The notes beneath the pieces were generated by a model. It saw only the letters and a program-made list of their open reading frames with translations, searched no databases and had not been told where the DNA came from. A stretch of DNA of 64,000 nucleotides from Streptomyces sp. CB02923 (GTDB lineage Bacteria > Actinomycetota > Actinomycetes > Streptomycetales > Streptomycetaceae). Position numbers and translations under genes: made by a program. Below are positions 45,272 to 53,006 of this stretch, one piece after another. The stretch covers positions 186,001 through 250,000 of the forward strand of contig NZ_LWKZ01000025.1 of NCBI RefSeq assembly GCF_001905005.1, written 5' to 3'. The first letter of the stretch is position 1. Each line of letters opens with the position of its first letter.

Positions 45272-45310
45272 GGCGATCCGGTGGTCGCCTCATGCGGTGA
45301 TGCGCTGCTG
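45251..45310. terminator. Perfect 26-bp inverted repeat, 8-base loop
   Basis: Left arm 45251-45276 (begins CAGCAGCGCATC, ends GAGGCGA) is the exact reverse complement of the right arm 45285-45310; loop TCCGGTGG. It includes the last codons and stop of cynR and ends three bases before the stop of the convergent gene at 45314. No T-run follows. It would act as a bidirectional terminator; the length and perfection are unusual. Confidence 0.9.
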
Positions 45311-45313
45311 GAC

Positions 45314-45745
45314 TCAGCGAACGTTCACCATGACCGGGGCAGACGTCTTCTGGCGTACGGGGTGGTGGTCGTTGGGGGTGGTCAGGCCGTAGGCCACTGC
45401 GCGGTACTGATGGGGGCCGCGGTGTGCCGCCTTGATGTGTGCGGTGACCGTGGCTTCGGTGCCCCGTTCGGCTACGGCGCCGCAGGCCAGCCCGTGCCAC
45501 GCCTGCGCGCCGCTGCGGTGCTCCAGGCAGATCCGCAGGTAGTCGGAGGCGTCGTCGTCCCCGTGCGCCGAGACCGTGAAGGTCTTGCCGGCCGGCGCCG
45601 AGTGCGGCGCCGTGACCTGCGCGCTGCCCTTGGCGAACGCCGGTGCGGCGGCCAGCGCCACCGAGGCCAGACCCAGCGCACCGATCACCGCCACACGGCC
45701 GCCCCGCGCCTGCAAACCCGTCTTCTTCGTCGTCGTCCTGGTCAT
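45314..45745 (-). CDS. Secreted protein of unknown function
   Basis: 143 residues with a Sec-type signal: basic start, hydrophobic core (VAVIGALGLASVALA) and an APAFA-like cleavage site. The mature part is Ala/Gly/Thr-rich with two Cys (RICLEHRSG, GLACGAVAE) that could pair, an Ig-like small secreted domain by appearance. No family recognised. Convergent to cynR. Confidence 0.75.
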   Translation of the reverse strand: MTRTTTKKTGLQARGGRVAVIGALGLASVALAAAPAFAKGSAQVTAPHSAPAGKTFTVSAHGDDDASDYLRICLEHRSGAQAWHGLACGAVAERGTEATVTAHIKAAHRGPHQYRAVAYGLTTPNDHHPVRQKTSAPVMVNVR

Positions 45746-45847
45746 GGACGTCCCTCACTCATCTGTAAGTCGTGCTCAGTGTTCACGTGGTGAGCCCGTA
45801 CCGCTGGTGAGCCGGTCCGGCTCCAGGAGGTGCTTGTCCGGCGGTGG

Positions 45848-46615
45848 TCAGCCGATGGGGTTGACGAAGGTGGCGGGGTGGGTGGCGCCGTCCTGGTGGA
45901 CGAGGGGACCCCAGGGCCACTTCAGGGTCAGGGAGGTGGTCTCGTTGGGCGGGGTGACCGCTACCGTGGCGGGCTTCCAGGAACCCTCCTCGTTCTCCTT
46001 GGCCAGGGCGAGATTGATCGTGAAGTCGGTGCTGTCCCCGGGCGCGAGGGTGATCGAGCCGTGCTTGGCCGAGGAGCGGGCCAGCGACCAGCCGGGGCCG
46101 CCCGCGTCCGGCTTGAGATCCACGCCCGCGAAGCCGCCGATCTTGCACGAGCGGCTGCCCTTGTTGGTCAGCACGATGCTGGTGGTCGTCGCCCCCTGCG
46201 CGTCCGGGTCCGGCACCGCGTCCTCACCGGTGGCGAAGACCGCCTTGAGGCCGGAGGTGTGGCAACGCTGGACACCCGAACCCGCCTTGCCGCCCCGGGA
46301 GCCCTGCGCGCCGGCCGCCTGCCTGCCCGCAGACCCCGCCTTGGCGTCGGCCTCGGTACCGGCCTTAGCCCCGGCCTCCGAGTCACCCTTAGCGCCGGAG
46401 TCCGTCTGGGGCTCGGAGCCCTGCACCCCGGCGGAGGTGTCCGCGGCGGCCGCATCCGAGTCCAGGTGAGCGGCGGCCTTGGTGCCGGAGGCGGCGTCCG
46501 AGCCGGAGCAGGCGGTCAAGGTCAGGCCGGCGGCCGCGGTCAGGGCCGCGGCGGCGATGCGCAGGGTACGGCGGCGGGCGGTGCGCGCGGTGCGGGCGGT
46601 GGCGCTGGAGCTCAT
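45848..46615 (-). CDS. DUF4232-type lipoprotein
   Basis: 255 residues. Signal ends in lipobox LTAC, followed by a long Ala/Gly/Asp low-complexity linker (to about 110). The C-terminal DUF4232-like domain has Cys in VQRCHTSGL and SRSCKIGGF. Membrane-anchored and extracytoplasmic; function unknown. An inverted repeat lies just upstream of the start. Confidence 0.8.
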   Translation of the reverse strand: MSSSATARTARTARRRTLRIAAAALTAAAGLTLTACSGSDAASGTKAAAHLDSDAAAADTSAGVQGSEPQTDSGAKGDSEAGAKAGTEADAKAGSAGRQAAGAQGSRGGKAGSGVQRCHTSGLKAVFATGEDAVPDPDAQGATTTSIVLTNKGSRSCKIGGFAGVDLKPDAGGPGWSLARSSAKHGSITLAPGDSTDFTINLALAKENEEGSWKPATVAVTPPNETTSLTLKWPWGPLVHQDGATHPATFVNPIG

Positions 46616-46634
46616 TTCGGGTTCCCCCCGGAAC

Positions 46635-46676
46635 AGTTGGTGTCGGAGACGTTGTCTTCTCGGTACGACACCAACT
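46635..46676. promoter_or_regulatory. 11-bp inverted repeat upstream of lipoprotein gene
   Basis: AGTTGGTGTCG (46635-46645) and CGACACCAACT (46666-46676), perfect arms 20 bases apart, about 20 bases before the DUF4232 start on the minus strand. Either an operator or a leader-RNA hairpin. Confidence 0.5.
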
Positions 46677-46775
46677 CTGTCCGGGCTCCTTAGCGGGAAG
46701 CTGCCGCTCCGCTAACACCCGGCTAACGCGCCCTCGGCCCGGGGGGAGCGCCCGCAAACACCGCGCCCGACACTC

Positions 46776-47516
46776 TCAAGTCCGCTGTCTCCGGGGCCCG
46801 TCGGCCGCGATCGGGATGGCGCGCAGTGACAGCGTGCTCGGCGGGGGCAGCGCCCCGTGGGCCGCCTCGGCACGGAACGACTGGAGCAGGTACGCCACCA
46901 GACGCCGGGACGCCGCACGGTCGTGCGGCAGCGCGGTGACCAGACCGCAGTGCGACAGCAGGCCCACGATGAGGTCGGAGGGGTGGAAGTCGGCCCGGAG
47001 CGCGCCCGCCGCCTTGGCCCTGCGGACCAGGGTCGCGAAGTCCCGCTCGGCCTTCTCCCGGGCCTGCGTGTGTTCCGGCATGCTGTCCGGGAAGGCTGCG
47101 GCGAACGCGGCAGTGAACCCCCGTTCTTCCCGCTGAAGTGCGCAAACCGTCTCCACCAGCCGTCGGAAACCTCTCCACGGGTCGGGATCGGCCAGCGCCT
47201 CGGTGAGCGCCCGGGAGCAGGCCTCCGCCTGCTGCGCGAACGCGGCCCGTACCAGGGCGTCACGCGTCGGGAAGCGCCGGTACAGCGTCGCCACGCCGAC
47301 CCCCGCCCGTCGGGCGACGGTCGCCATGGGCGCGTCGATCCCGTACTCGGCGAAGACCTCGCGGGCGGCGATGAGGATGCGCCCCCGGTTGCGCCGGGCA
47401 TCCGCCCGAAGCCCGCCCGGAGCCTGAGCCGAACCGGAACCCGAACCCGGCCCCGGGCTCGGACTCGGCCCCGGCCCCGGCCCCGGCCCCGCTATCCGAG
47501 ACGATTCCCCCACCAC
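46776..47516 (-). CDS. TetR-family regulator
   Basis: 246 residues, GTG start. A Gly/Pro/Ser repeat N-tail (about 10-30) precedes a standard TetR DNA-binding domain (GRILIAAREVFAEYGID, VGVATLYRRFPTRDAL) and a C-terminal ligand domain. Divergent from the oxidoreductase at 47621, with a candidate operator in the gap. Probably represses itself and that gene. Confidence 0.9.
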   Translation of the reverse strand: MVGESSRIAGPGPGPGPSPSPGPGSGSGSAQAPGGLRADARRNRGRILIAAREVFAEYGIDAPMATVARRAGVGVATLYRRFPTRDALVRAAFAQQAEACSRALTEALADPDPWRGFRRLVETVCALQREERGFTAAFAAAFPDSMPEHTQAREKAERDFATLVRRAKAAGALRADFHPSDLIVGLLSHCGLVTALPHDRAASRRLVAYLLQSFRAEAAHGALPPPSTLSLRAIPIAADGPRRQRT

Positions 47517-47539
47517 TGTCTCTCACCTCCGGCCCAACC

Positions 47540-47553
47540 GGACGATACCGTCC
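47540..47553. promoter_or_regulatory. Candidate TetR operator
   Basis: Perfect inverted repeat GGACG-ATAC-CGTCC in the 104-base gap between the divergent TetR and oxidoreductase genes. Confidence 0.5.
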
Positions 47554-47620
47554 ACTTCAAAGCCTACGCTCGGCGTCCAACCCCCTCCCCGCACGGCCGC
47601 TGACGACGAAGGTGAGATCG

Positions 47621-48589
47621 ATGAACGACCGCACCACGATGAAAGCCATACTGTTCGACCGCTACGGCGGCCCTGAGGTGCTGTACGTGGGCCGGGTGCC
47701 ACGCCCCGAAGCGGGGCCCGGCGAAGTTCTCGTACGGGTACGCGCGTTCAGCATCAACGGCGGCGAGGTCACAGCCCGTTCCGGCCGCCTCCGCCTCCTC
47801 ACCGGCCGGAAGTTCCCGCAGCGCACCGGGCTGGACTTCACCGGTGAGGTCGCCGCACTCGGCACCGGTGCGACGGGGGTCGCGGTCGGCGACGGGGTGT
47901 GGGGCGTTCTGGGGCGCACCTCCGGCTTCGGCAGCGCCGCCGAGTACGTGACCGTGCGGGCCGATCGGCTCGGCCGGGTCCCCGACGGACTGGACCTGGT
48001 GGCCGCCGCCGCGCTGCCGGTGGCCACCACGGCCATCACCGCCCTCCGCGACAAGGCCGCGCTGCGCCCCGGCGAACGGCTGCTCGTACGGGGCGCGGCG
48101 GGCGGCGCGGGCAACGCGGCCGTCCAGCTCGGGCAGGCATACGGCGCCGAGGTCACGGCCCTGGCCCGCGCCGCCAACCTGGACTTCGTCCGCACGCTCG
48201 GCGCCCACCACGCCGTCGACCACCGGACCGTAACGCCGGCCGAACTGGTCCTGTTCGACGTCATCCTCGACACGGCGGGCACCGACCTGCGGACCTTCCG
48301 ACGCCTGCTGAAGCCCGGCGGACGCATGATCGCCATCGCCTTCGACCCGACCCGCCCCGCCGCCTCGCTCGGCTACATCGCAGCCAGCGCGATACACGGC
48401 CACCACCGCGTACGCTTCTTCAGCGGCGACCCCAAACGGCCACTCTTCGACGACCTCGCCCACCAGGTCTCGGAGGGCAACCTGCGCCCGGAGGTGGACA
48501 CGGTCTACCCCCTGGAACAGACAGCAGCGGCCCACCGGGCCCTGGAGGCGGGCGGGGTACGGGGCAAGTACGTGGTCAGGGTCTCCTAG
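47621..48589 (+). CDS. NADP-dependent zinc-less quinone oxidoreductase (MDR)
   Basis: 322 residues of the medium-chain dehydrogenase family, quinone oxidoreductase type: MKAILFDRYGGPEVL, GLDFTGEVAALG and the nucleotide motif VRGAAGGAGNAAVQL. No zinc-binding Cys cluster. ATG 47621 is favoured, with AAGGTGAG just upstream. Divergent from and probably controlled by the TetR protein. Likely handles quinones or enals. Confidence 0.9.
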   Translation: MNDRTTMKAILFDRYGGPEVLYVGRVPRPEAGPGEVLVRVRAFSINGGEVTARSGRLRLLTGRKFPQRTGLDFTGEVAALGTGATGVAVGDGVWGVLGRTSGFGSAAEYVTVRADRLGRVPDGLDLVAAAALPVATTAITALRDKAALRPGERLLVRGAAGGAGNAAVQLGQAYGAEVTALARAANLDFVRTLGAHHAVDHRTVTPAELVLFDVILDTAGTDLRTFRRLLKPGGRMIAIAFDPTRPAASLGYIAASAIHGHHRVRFFSGDPKRPLFDDLAHQVSEGNLRPEVDTVYPLEQTAAAHRALEAGGVRGKYVVRVS

Positions 48590-48827
48590 AGCCCAGCAAC
48601 CAGGGCCGATCACATAGCAAATGCCGATAAAACGCGAAAAGTTGCCTGCTCCCATACTCCGAAGCACCGACGACGCAGGGGCGGCCATCGACAATGGCCC
48701 TAGCCGACCTCCCCAAGGCAGAGCACTTGCCCGCGACTGAAAGAATGCCGCTCTTGCCGTTCCGCCGGACTCTCAAGAAGCAAGCAAAACTAACTGCCGC
48801 AGCTGGCCGCACCGCTGGTCACAGCCT
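48590..48827. other. Gene-free stretch resembling a CRISPR leader
   Basis: No convincing gene. AT-rich elements near 48613-48645 (ATAGCAAATGCCGATAAAA) and before the first repeat resemble leader DNA of type I-E arrays. The gene-free interval 48590-48992 otherwise holds only the two-repeat array and a short tail before pirin. Confidence 0.4.
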
Positions 48828-48917
48828 GCGGTCCCCGCGCGTGCGGGGGTGGTCCCGGCCAGGTCGACCCACGGCAGCTTCCGACCGGGTGGTCCCCGCG
48901 CATGCGGGGATAGCCCC
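48828..48917 (+). CRISPR. Two-repeat type I-E CRISPR remnant
   Basis: Repeat 1 (48828-48856) contains GGTCCCCGCGCGTGCGGGGG, the actinobacterial type I-E repeat with its GC hairpin. Repeat 2 (48889-48917) matches with changes, mainly at its 3' end (ATAGCCCC), as terminal repeats often do. The spacer is exactly 32 bases, so the period is 61, the type I-E value. No cas genes are in the window. Leader side is the left by repeat decay. Confidence 0.8.
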
Positions 48918-48992
48918 ACGCACGCGCCCCACTCAACCCCACCTCCATGTAAGTTGAACCCTCAACCACCCCGTCACAGAAAGGCGACGCAT

Positions 48993-49940
48993 GTGAGCGG
49001 CATCGGCGACAGGCACGAAGGTGGCGGGCGGGCCGCGGAGGTTGAGGTGCATCCTCCGCGGGACGTTCCCTTGGGTGGGCCGCGGGCCATGACCGTGCGG
49101 CGGACGTTGCCGCAGCGGGGGCGTTCGTTGATCGGGGCCTGGTGTTTTGCTGATCACTACGGGCCCGACAACGTCGCCGAGACGGGTGGCATGGACGTCG
49201 CTCCGCATCCGCACACCGGGCTCCAGACGGTGAGCTGGCTGTTCAGCGGGGAGATCGAGCACCGTGACAGCCTCGGCACCCACGCGTACGTGCGGCCGGG
49301 TGAGCTGAACCTCATGACGGGTGGGCGCGGCATCAGCCACTCGGAGGTTTCCACGGGGCGGACCACCGTCCTGCACGGGGTGCAGCTTTGGGTCGCGCTT
49401 CCCGGGGAGCATGTGGGCACAGCCGCGGACTTCCAGCATCACGTTCCCGGGTCCGTACGGGTCGGCGGGGCCGCGGTCAGCGTCTTTCTGGGGGCGCTCG
49501 CCGGGGTCACTTCCCCGGTGCGTACGTTCACCTCGCTGCTCGGCGCCGAGATCGTCCTCGATCCGGGCGCGACGGCCGGCCTCGCCGTGGACCCCGCCTT
49601 CGAGCACGGCCTGCTGGTCGACCAGGGTGACGTCCGCCTGGGCGGCACCCTGCTGCGTCCCGCCGAGTTGGGCTACGTCGCGCCCGGCAGTGATCGTCTG
49701 GTGGTCACGAACGCGTCGGATGCCCCCGCTCGGGCGGTTCTGCTCGGCGGCACTCCCTTCGAGGAGGAGATCGTCATGTGGTGGAACTTCGTGGGCCGCT
49801 CGCAGCGGGACATCGAGGAGGCCCGCCAGGACTGGATGACGGGGACCCGGTTCGGCGAGGTGCACGGCTACGACGGCGACCGGCTGCCCGCGCCCGAACT
49901 CCCCACGGTGGGACTGAAGCCGCGCGGAAGGGCGCGCTGA
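48993..49940 (+). CDS. Pirin family protein
   Basis: 315 residues, GTG start inside ATGTGA. Metal-binding cupin motif HPHTGLQTVSW and HRDSLG, GGRGISHSE, and the typical C-terminal SQRDIEEARQDW are present. Pirins bind iron and some have quercetinase activity; the role here is unknown. No partner nearby. Confidence 0.93.
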   Translation: MSGIGDRHEGGGRAAEVEVHPPRDVPLGGPRAMTVRRTLPQRGRSLIGAWCFADHYGPDNVAETGGMDVAPHPHTGLQTVSWLFSGEIEHRDSLGTHAYVRPGELNLMTGGRGISHSEVSTGRTTVLHGVQLWVALPGEHVGTAADFQHHVPGSVRVGGAAVSVFLGALAGVTSPVRTFTSLLGAEIVLDPGATAGLAVDPAFEHGLLVDQGDVRLGGTLLRPAELGYVAPGSDRLVVTNASDAPARAVLLGGTPFEEEIVMWWNFVGRSQRDIEEARQDWMTGTRFGEVHGYDGDRLPAPELPTVGLKPRGRAR

Positions 49941-50207
49941 AGGCTGCGCTGACCGGCGGGCCCGTCGCCGTAGCCGTGGTTCGGTTTCGTTTTCGGTTAT
50001 TTACGGAGTTGGATTGCGCGGGCCGCGCCGCCGACCACGATGCCGCCGATACCGCCGGACACGACGTAGTCCCGGATTTTGCGCCGTAACTGACGTGGGC
50101 CGTCCGTCCGTTCTTCAGCTTGGCCGTGGTGCCACCGCGGCGAGCGCGAGTGCGGTGAAAGCGGTTGCGGCGGTCTTCTGGAACTTCACGAGGGCCAGTA
50201 AACGGCG
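49941..50207. other. Gene-free stretch, possible decayed small gene
   Basis: No intact gene seen. On the minus strand a GTG at 50189 opens a signal-like peptide (VKFQKTAATAFTALALAA) that soon stops; in the +1 frame further on lies DYVVSGGIGGIVVGGAA ending at 49997. This could be a frameshifted remnant of a small membrane protein or chance. Confidence 0.2.
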
Positions 50208-50248
50208 GCAGCCCCCGGTGCAAGGCTGGTGCTTGCGCCGGGGGCTGC
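50208..50248 (-). terminator. Strong hairpin terminator
   Basis: GCAGCCCCCGG pairs perfectly with CCGGGGGCTGC, and an inner GCAAG/CTTGC extends the stem. Lies 28 bases beyond the stop of the minus-strand gene at 50276. Confidence 0.8.
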
Positions 50249-50275
50249 GCGGCTCGCGTGGCCTCGCGAGGTTTC

Positions 50276-50740
50276 TCAGCTGTTGCGGCGGCGGAACGCC
50301 TTGCGCACGAAGTGCACGATCAGCCAGATCACGACGATGATGACGACAAGGAAGATGATCAGCAGGACGATGAGGAAGATGCCGAGCTTCTTGAAGAAGC
50401 CCTTCTTCTTCTTTTCCTTCTTCTCCTTCTTGTCCGCGGAGGCGAAGTCGGCCTTCGCGTGGTGGTGGAAGGAGGCCGGAGCGGCCTCCGCCTGTGCGGC
50501 CGAAGCGCCGCCGGCCTGCTGCTGGACGCTGTGGGCGACCGCCGCCGGAGCGGGCGCCGCGGCCGCCGCGGACCCCGCCGCCCCCATCAGGCCGAGCAGC
50601 AAGGCCACGACAACCGCGGTGATCCGCCCACCCTTTGCCCGTACGGCACGACCGGCACGGCTGGCACGTCCGGGGTATCCGGCTCGTCCGGTGTGCCCGT
50701 CGCGTACGGCGTATACGGAAGGCTTGCGCTCGGTGCTCAT
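50276..50740 (-). CDS. Small membrane protein with Lys-rich patch
   Basis: 154 residues. First hydrophobic segment about 40-62 (ITAVVVALLLGLMGAAGSAA), an Ala-rich middle, a highly basic run (KKEKKEKKKKGFFKK) and a strongly hydrophobic C-terminal helix (LIVLLIIFLVVIIVVIWLIV) ending RRRNS. Looks like a signal-anchored or double-spanning protein. Family not recognised. ATG at 50740. Confidence 0.65.
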   Translation of the reverse strand: MSTERKPSVYAVRDGHTGRAGYPGRASRAGRAVRAKGGRITAVVVALLLGLMGAAGSAAAAAPAPAAVAHSVQQQAGGASAAQAEAAPASFHHHAKADFASADKKEKKEKKKKGFFKKLGIFLIVLLIIFLVVIIVVIWLIVHFVRKAFRRRNS

Positions 50741-50832
50741 CCGGTCCCGTTTCCCCTCGTGGTCGATGCTGGGCGCGGCACGCTGATCGCGCCGCGCGTC
50801 AACCATTATGGAACCGACGGCCGGCCGGCCCG

Positions 50833-51189
50833 TCAGTGCGCAGCCGGACCGCGGTCGTTCGCCCCGGCCTGCGTGGCCTGCCCCGCCTGCTGCGCGGCCT
50901 GTCCCGCCTGCTGCGCCGCCTGCCCCGCCTGCTCGGTCTGACCCGGCCGTACGGCTTCGGCGCCCGCCCTGTCCTTCTCGCCGCCGCCACCGCCACCGGC
51001 ACCGGCACCGGCACCGGCACCGCCGCCACCGTCGCCGTCGTCCTTCATCGCCCTGGTCTCGCTCTTGAGGATGCGCAGCGACTTGCCGAGGGACCGCGCC
51101 GTGTCCGGCAGCTTCTTCGAGCCGAACAGCAGGATCACCACGAGCGCCACGATCAGCAGGTGCCAGGGTTCCAGTCCGTTTCGCAGCAT
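50833..51189 (-). CDS. tatA: TatA, twin-arginine translocase subunit
   Basis: 118 residues. N-terminal helix and hinge typical of TatA (EPWHLLIVALVVILLFGSKK, then LPDTARSLGKSLR amphipathic helix). The tail is low-complexity: an Ala/Gly run from a 6-base repeat near 50995-51020, then GQAAQQA repeats. Forms the pore of the Tat system. Divergent from the LCP gene. Confidence 0.9.
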   Translation of the reverse strand: MLRNGLEPWHLLIVALVVILLFGSKKLPDTARSLGKSLRILKSETRAMKDDGDGGGGAGAGAGAGGGGGGEKDRAGAEAVRPGQTEQAGQAAQQAGQAAQQAGQATQAGANDRGPAAH

Positions 51190-51377
51190 GGTCGTCCCGC
51201 CCTTTCTTCCACCGCACCGCCGGGGTTGCGGGGGCCTCGGAGGCCCCCGGACACCGCCGGCCCGTACCGACTCGACAGCTTGTCCGCTTTATAACTTGCT
51301 ACATTGCGCAACTGTACAACCAACGGGCCGGATCTTCCGTCTTCCTCGGCACAAAGCCACGCGGGTGAGGTGCACAC
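51190..51377. promoter_or_regulatory. Divergent tatA / LCP promoter region
   Basis: 188 bases with an AT-rich core near 51287-51320 (TTTATAACTTGC, TTGCGCAA palindrome, TGTACAA), out of keeping with the surrounding GC content and suited to hold promoters for both genes. Confidence 0.4.
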
Positions 51378-53006
51378 ATGACAGCAAGCAGCCACAAGGC
51401 GGTGGCCGGAAGCCCCGGACGGCGCAGGAGGGGCGGCCGCGGCGACGCGGACGGCCGGACCGTCCGCGGCAGGCGGCGGCCCCTGCGTACGGTGGGGATC
51501 ATCGCCGTATCGCTGCTCGTACTGATCACCGCGGGCGCGGGCTGGTTCTACTTCAAGCTCAACGGCAACATCACCACCTTCGGCGCCGAAGGCGTCAGCC
51601 CGCAGCGTCCCGCCGAGGGCGCCGGCGGCCAGAACGTCCTGGTCATCGGCTCCGACTCGCGGTCCGGCGAGAACAGCTCGCTGGGTGGCGGCGAGGGCGA
51701 CGTGGGCCGCTCGGACACCGCCTTCCTGCTGCACATATACGGCGACAGCAAGCACGCGGTCGCGGTCTCCATACCCCGCGACACCCTGGTGGAAATACCC
51801 TCGTGCCGGCTGCCGAGCGGCAAGTGGACGGCGCCGCAGCACAACGCCATGTTCAACGCGGCGTTCTCGGTCGGCGAGAGCCCCCAGGGCAACCCGGCCT
51901 GCACCCAGAACACGGTGGAGAAGCTGGCCGGCGTACGCGTCGACCACACCGTGGTCGTCGACTTCGCGGGCTTCTCGGCGATGACCTCCGCGATCGGCGG
52001 CGTACCGGTCTGTCTGCCCAAGGACATCTACGAGGGCGACCTGAACCCGAACCGCCACTCCCGCGGCAAGCAGATCTTCGCCAAGGGCAAGCAGACCGTC
52101 GCGGGGCAGCAGGCACTCGACTACGTACGTATCCGGCACGGCATCGGCGACAACTCGGACATCGGCCGCATCCAGCGCCAACAGGCGTTCGTCGGCTCGC
52201 TCATCAAGAAGGTCAAGGACCAGGGCTTCAACCCGACCACTCTGCTGCCGCTGGCCAACGCCGCCACCCGTTCCATGACCGTCGACCCGGGCCTGGACTC
52301 GGCCGACAAGCTGCTCTCCTTCGCGATGTCGCTCAAGGACATCGACCTGCACAACACCAAGTTCGTCACGGTGCCCTGGCGCTACCAGGGCAACCGGGTC
52401 GCGATCGTGCACCCGGCGGCGGACTCGCTCTGGGCCGACATCAAGGCCGACCGCACCCTGGACGGGAAGAACGCGGGCGGGCCGGATTCCGCCGGTGGCG
52501 GGGACGGGGACAAGGGCGGGTCGGCTTCTCCGGGCTCGTCTTCCGGAACGGGCGCGGGTTCGGGTACGGGCGCGGGTACAGGTACAGGCATCAGCGTCGC
52601 CGTTTACAACGGCACCACCGCGACCGGCCTCGCCGCCCGCGCCGCCGACCAGCTCAAGTCCGCGGGCTTCAGCGTCACCGGCATGGAGACGGCACGGACC
52701 CAGGACCACACGACCACCACCGTCGAGTACGGCGCGGGCAAGGAGGCCGAGGCCAAGACCGTCGCCGCGCACTTCCGCGGCGCTCAGCTGGTGCCGACGG
52801 CCACCTCGGGCGTCAACGTCGTCCTGGGCGCCTCGTACGCATCCGATCCGGCCCTGGAGACCCCGGCCTCGCCCACCCCCGGTACGGGCTCCTCGTCCGG
52901 GTCATCCGGTTCTTCCGGGTCGTCCGGATCATCGGGGTCGTCGGGAATTGCCGACAAGGCGCGCTCGGCCGATGACAGCATCTGCTCGGACCTGTCCTAC
53001 GGCTGA
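51378..53006 (+). CDS. LCP-LytR-C family cell wall protein
   Basis: 542 residues. One N-terminal membrane helix (about 38-58), then the LytR-CpsA-Psr domain (NVLVIGSDSR, RSDTAFLLHI, VSIPRDT, DYVRIRHG with conserved Arg/Asp) that transfers glycopolymers to peptidoglycan. A Gly/Ser/Thr linker and a LytR_C domain (ISVAVYNGTTATGLA) follow, and a late SGSSGSSGSS repeat (about 500-520). It acts outside the membrane. The 3' end overlaps the convergent ATPase gene by ten bases. Confidence 0.93.
   Translation: MTASSHKAVAGSPGRRRRGGRGDADGRTVRGRRRPLRTVGIIAVSLLVLITAGAGWFYFKLNGNITTFGAEGVSPQRPAEGAGGQNVLVIGSDSRSGENSSLGGGEGDVGRSDTAFLLHIYGDSKHAVAVSIPRDTLVEIPSCRLPSGKWTAPQHNAMFNAAFSVGESPQGNPACTQNTVEKLAGVRVDHTVVVDFAGFSAMTSAIGGVPVCLPKDIYEGDLNPNRHSRGKQIFAKGKQTVAGQQALDYVRIRHGIGDNSDIGRIQRQQAFVGSLIKKVKDQGFNPTTLLPLANAATRSMTVDPGLDSADKLLSFAMSLKDIDLHNTKFVTVPWRYQGNRVAIVHPAADSLWADIKADRTLDGKNAGGPDSAGGGDGDKGGSASPGSSSGTGAGSGTGAGTGTGISVAVYNGTTATGLAARAADQLKSAGFSVTGMETARTQDHTTTTVEYGAGKEAEAKTVAAHFRGAQLVPTATSGVNVVLGASYASDPALETPASPTPGTGSSSGSSGSSGSSGSSGSSGIADKARSADDSICSDLSYG

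Noticed and set aside
48600..48827. Longer CRISPR array to the left
   Set aside because: No further repeat occurs at the 61-base spacing upstream of 48828 or downstream of 48917.
51290..51320. TTGCGCAA as a defined operator
   Set aside because: Only 8 bases; not enough to separate from chance in an AT-rich promoter core.
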